NCBI GenBank assembly: GCA_018831195.1
Contig: JAHJDP010000034.1
Coordinates: 1-64,000 of the forward strand
Source: Candidatus Eisenbacteria bacterium
GTDB taxonomy: Bacteria > Eisenbacteria > RBG-16-71-46 > CAIMUX01 > JAHJDP01
Reading direction: 5' to 3'
DNA: 64,000 nucleotides
The notes beneath the pieces were generated by a model. It did no database searches. It was given only the letters and a program-made list of their open reading frames with translations, and had not been told where the DNA came from. A program made the position numbers and the translations under genes. Shown piece after piece: positions 61,316-64,000 of this stretch (the first letter of the stretch is position 1; every line of letters begins with the position of its first letter).

Positions 61316-61933
61316 TTTTATCGCCGCCGACGGGAAATCTTGTGGCTTTCCCGGGGCTTGTTGGCGTCGGCGAGCGGGTGATTTTAGGCGCTGATGTTCG
61401 CTTGAATTCGAGACCCCACCGATTTTGACCTTGCACGATCAATAAATCGAGCTCGGCACCGGCATGGGTCGCCCAGTAATAACATTGTTCGCGTCGTGCA
61501 TTCACTTGCCTGATCACAGCGCTCATCGCAAACCACTCCCATGACGCCCCTGGTTTTGGGTGGCCTTCGAGAGAATGAGGAAGCTTGCCGGGCGCCGAGG
61601 GCGATCCGCAAGCACGCGCAACACGGGAAAGAGATCCGGGACGCGCTGGATCTCATCGATCACCACGAGGCCTCGCAGGTCCTTGAGTGCCAGCATAGGT
61701 TCCGAGAGGCGTGAAAGATCGTCAGGATTTTCGAGATCGAAGACGGCGGTCGGACCGTAGTGCCGTTCGACGATCTGTCTGGCCAGCGTCGTCTTGCCAA
61801 CCTGCCGGGCGCCGATAATGCCGACGACCCGATGCTCGCGCAGCAGTTGGCGGATACGTTTGATCTGTTGGGGGCGAGTCTTCGTGATTGCCGGGGTACC
61901 TTGAAATCTCGTCGGTATCCATCGAAATTTCAA
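61299..61933 (-). pseudogene. Decayed AAA-14/DUF4143 ATPase
   Basis: The first fragment (61523-61933) encodes the N-terminal ATPase: Walker A GARQVGKTTLARQI and Walker B GLVVIDEIQRVPDLF, ending in LLADRPRRPASFLIL-type sequence and then LSKATQNQGRH junk. The second frame (61299-61526) resumes at the C-terminal DUF4143 part (YYWATHAGAELDLLIV, GLEFKRTSAPKITRS) and then loses the family match. About 200 residues of the middle are missing, so an internal deletion plus a frame change has destroyed the gene. Intact relatives have about 380-400 residues and often behave as mobile or toxin-like ATPases of unknown role. Confidence 0.75.
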
Positions 61934-62020
61934 GGTTCAACCGATGCCTCCGGGAACAAGACCCGGCTCTGGGCTGAGGAGTAGGGCGCGACGACCATCG
62001 TTTATTCATGAATGAATGTA

Positions 62021-62056
62021 AAGCGACCGCCCCCGATCCTGCAGAGGCGGTCGCTT
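62021..62056 (-). terminator. Hairpin downstream of the formylglycine-enzyme-like gene
   Basis: A perfect 11-bp stem, AAGCGACCGCC with GGCGGTCGCTT, and a 14-nt loop start 18 bp after the gene's stop (62075). Only scattered Ts follow on the minus strand (TACATTCATTC), so it is a probable rather than certain terminator. Confidence 0.65.
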
Positions 62057-62074
62057 CAGATACCGCGCAGATTA

Positions 62075-63358
62075 TTATCTTGCCAATATCATCCGCTGCG
62101 TTTCGCTTCTCCCGTTCCATTGCAGGCGATAGAAATAGACACCAGGCGCCACGGGGACGCCGGAATTGTCGGCGCCGTTCCAGGCGATGCAATAACTCCC
62201 CTCCGGCTTGTACGAATCAATTAATGTGCGAACCAGCCTTCCGGCGGGATTGTAGATGCGCAATTCGAGCGGCGCGCCGCTCACGCTCGCGGGGACGCGG
62301 AAGGAGATACTGGTGCTGAAGACAAATGGATTCGGGGCGTTGCCGGCAAGGAGCCCGACCGGAGTTGTCCCGATTTGATTTTCAGCGTGGGACGTGTCAT
62401 AGGTTCGTGCGGCGCGAAAACCAAGAAGAAAAGAGCTGGTATTGGGATTCTGGTTGGTGGGTCGCAAGGCGTTCGGCATGTAGGAACTACTGTGGTCCCA
62501 ACACCCTCCATGAATAACCCGGTAGGTACCGCTGCCGGGGCCTGCCGGATCAATCGCGGGAGCGGTCCCAAGTTCGCACACATGCCAATCGTTGCACCAC
62601 TCGAAAATATTTCCAGCCATCTCCGTGAGACCCAGCGCTTGGGGCGCGCCCGGGTAAGTTTCCGCCGGGGCGGTCCAGTGAACGCAGTTGCGCGAATTGG
62701 CCAGGCTGCAGGTCGGCGCTTGATTCCCCCAAGGATAGATGCGCTCATCGTCATATTGCGCCGCATACTCCCACTCGGCATCCGTCGGCAGTCGGTATCC
62801 CTCGGCGCCGTAGGGATCGCCTCCATGGCACGCCCAATTGCCGTTGTGATCGTAAGCCCGCGTCAATCCGTCCTGAAGGCTGAGCCAATCGCAGTAGCGC
62901 GCCGCTCCGTACCAGGTCACCATTAAGGCGGGATGGCTCGCCGGATTATATCCGCTTGGGTAGGCGGTCTGCGCCTGGGTAGACGGCGACTGCCGGAGAT
63001 AAAATATCCCGGCGCCGTTAAACTGAATCTCACAAAAGTCATTATTCATTTGAAGAAGCACCAGCGTGCTTCCATCGAGATTGTCCCACACCGTCGCCGT
63101 CGAAGCCGTCACATAGCCGCTGTTATACGCCCATTGGAGCGCTTCCATAAATTCCTGGTTTGTCACCTCGTGGCGGCAGATGTCGAAATCGCGGGTGAGA
63201 GTTACCGTGCGCTGATTAATGCCGCACGTTGATGTACCGTCGCCCATGATAAAAACCCCGGCGGGAACCGTGACCATCTCCGGCGCAGCTTCGGCCGGAT
63301 TGGGAACGGCGAAGGTCACGATGAGGAGCACAAGGAGACCAGAAATTCGATGCTGCAT
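62075..63358 (-). CDS. Exported formylglycine-generating-enzyme-fold protein with FlgD-like sorting domain
   Basis: The protein has 427 residues. A signal peptide (about 1-24) precedes a SUMF1/FGE-type domain (28-320): VPAGVFIMGDG, HEVTNQEFMEAL, YRLPTDAEWEYAA, WGNQAP, EMAGNIFEWCNDWH, GCWDHSS and GFRAAR. The Cys-x4-Cys catalytic pair of true formylglycine enzymes is absent from the last part, so it probably does not modify sulfatases. The last 90 residues form an FlgD-like sorting domain (LELRIYNPAGRLVRTLI, VPVAPGVYFYRLQ). It is likely a surface or periplasmic binding protein. Single gene with its own hairpin terminator. Confidence 0.85.
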   Translation of the reverse strand: MQHRISGLLVLLIVTFAVPNPAEAAPEMVTVPAGVFIMGDGTSTCGINQRTVTLTRDFDICRHEVTNQEFMEALQWAYNSGYVTASTATVWDNLDGSTLVLLQMNNDFCEIQFNGAGIFYLRQSPSTQAQTAYPSGYNPASHPALMVTWYGAARYCDWLSLQDGLTRAYDHNGNWACHGGDPYGAEGYRLPTDAEWEYAAQYDDERIYPWGNQAPTCSLANSRNCVHWTAPAETYPGAPQALGLTEMAGNIFEWCNDWHVCELGTAPAIDPAGPGSGTYRVIHGGCWDHSSSYMPNALRPTNQNPNTSSFLLGFRAARTYDTSHAENQIGTTPVGLLAGNAPNPFVFSTSISFRVPASVSGAPLELRIYNPAGRLVRTLIDSYKPEGSYCIAWNGADNSGVPVAPGVYFYRLQWNGRSETQRMILAR

Positions 63359-63618
63359 AGCTATTATCCTCTCTCATACTTCAGATTAACGGGGATAGCA
63401 GGACACCGGGTTTGTCCTGTCGTTTAATTGATCAGCCGAAGGATAGCAGAGTTATGCCATTGAATCAAGATGACACAGAACGAAGAACTCGAAAGCCACC
63501 CCTCCCATTTAATCCGTCCGCATTGAGTGACTAGCGGTGAGAGAATGTCTCGATCACATAATCGGAGCCGACTATTTTGGGCGGGATGAGATTTGTAAAA
63601 GGGACAACCATCCCCATT

Positions 63619-64000
63619 CTAGAGGGGCGCGTCTCCGAAATCCTTCACGTGGCATTTATTGCACAATGAACGCTGGTTGGGGCTGGTATAGGGATCCTCA
63701 ATAGGGTATGAACCGGAGGCCACGCCGTCATCTGAGAGATAGGTAATAGAGAAATCCCAACGGCCCGCGTCAGGAGCGGAGCTGGCATGGGCCCGATGAC
63801 AGGTCAGGCACATGACCTGGCTTGTAGCGGTCGGGCCATCATCGCTATTGATCGTCATATTCTGATCTTCAAAGGGTACAAGTGCGAGATAGGCGGTGCG
63901 CCGTGTATTCGATTCATATCCGTGATAGATCGACGCCCCGGAGGCATCGGGGGCGGGAACTTGATAGGCAAAGAGCTCGTGTTGCGCCACGCCTCCATCC
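63619..64000 (-). CDS. Multihaem cytochrome c, C-terminal fragment (5' end outside window)
   Basis: The frame is open to the window edge, so the N-terminus is missing; at least 127 residues are seen. Two haem motifs, CLTCH and CNKCH, lie in a doubled-CxxCH-type context (QVMCLTCHRAHASSAPDAG, SLCNKCHVKDF), as in tandem multihaem proteins from anaerobes. It probably belongs to a larger periplasmic or surface cytochrome. The upstream gene content cannot be seen. No terminator is evident in the 63359-63618 stretch, which holds no gene. Confidence 0.78.
   Translation of the reverse strand, partial: DGGVAQHELFAYQVPAPDASGASIYHGYESNTRRTAYLALVPFEDQNMTINSDDGPTATSQVMCLTCHRAHASSAPDAGRWDFSITYLSDDGVASGSYPIEDPYTSPNQRSLCNKCHVKDFGDAPL

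Overview
The window is about 64 kb of moderately GC-rich bacterial chromosome with dense, mostly operonic coding on both strands. I see no rRNA, tRNA, CRISPR array, insertion sequence or phage gene. The gene content suggests an anaerobic or microaerophilic, cytochrome-rich bacterium: an Rnf complex, two kinds of 2-oxoacid:ferredoxin oxidoreductase, a Qrc-like quinone reductase and several multihaem cytochromes c. Three exported proteins (a multihaem cytochrome, a gingipain-type C25 protease and a formylglycine-enzyme-fold protein) end in the same FlgD-like sorting domain. That feature is typical of the FCB superphylum (Eisenbacteria, Zixibacteria, Latescibacteria and relatives). The phylum is an inference; no marker gene in the window settles it.

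Layout. 1-6.4 kb: a truncated HlyD-like adaptor with a PLD-type nuclease, a Na+/alanine symporter, a tandem universal stress protein and an S9 peptidase. 6.7-11.6 kb (+): a tight operon of ThiH, a sensor kinase with c-type haem motifs, an archaemetzincin and a sigma54-dependent response regulator. 11.8-17.7 kb (-): a Qrc-type complex (pentahaem cytochrome, molybdopterin-fold subunit, FeS subunit, NrfD-like membrane subunit) headed by a Cys-rich protein with a GcvH-like domain that has lost the lipoyl lysine. The intergenic region at 17.75-18.12 kb carries two divergent sigma54 promoters with a tandem palindromic enhancer midway between them; the regulator encoded 6 kb away is the obvious candidate activator. 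18.1-27.7 kb: a small membrane protein, a multihaem cytochrome, a beta-helix protein, tyrA and proC, and a C25 protease bracketed by 27-bp exact direct repeats.

26.6-43.4 kb (-) is the centrepiece: one long run of overlapping genes in the order korA, korB, an 847-aa PFOR-like protein, rnfB, a 1571-aa PFOR-like protein, rnfC, rnfD, rnfG, rnfE, rnfA, an NqrM-like gene and apbE. The two large proteins are paralogues of each other. Both derive from pyruvate:ferredoxin oxidoreductase, carry ferredoxin-type cysteine clusters, and seem to have lost the thiamine-diphosphate site. A complete, conventional nifJ lies just upstream. The arrangement suggests that 2-oxoacid oxidation feeds low-potential electrons through these proteins into Rnf. 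ApbE would attach FMN to RnfG and RnfD.

47.9-64 kb: a radical SAM protein with unusual cysteine spacing, a tetrahaem cytochrome c554-like protein, a rubredoxin/metallo-beta-lactamase fusion, an orphan DNA methyltransferase, a PilB/GspE ATPase, a Memo-AMMECR1 fusion, a CaCA exchanger, a glycosyltransferase, a second S9 peptidase, a lipoprotein, a decayed AAA/DUF4143 ATPase, the formylglycine-enzyme-like protein and the 3' end of another multihaem cytochrome.
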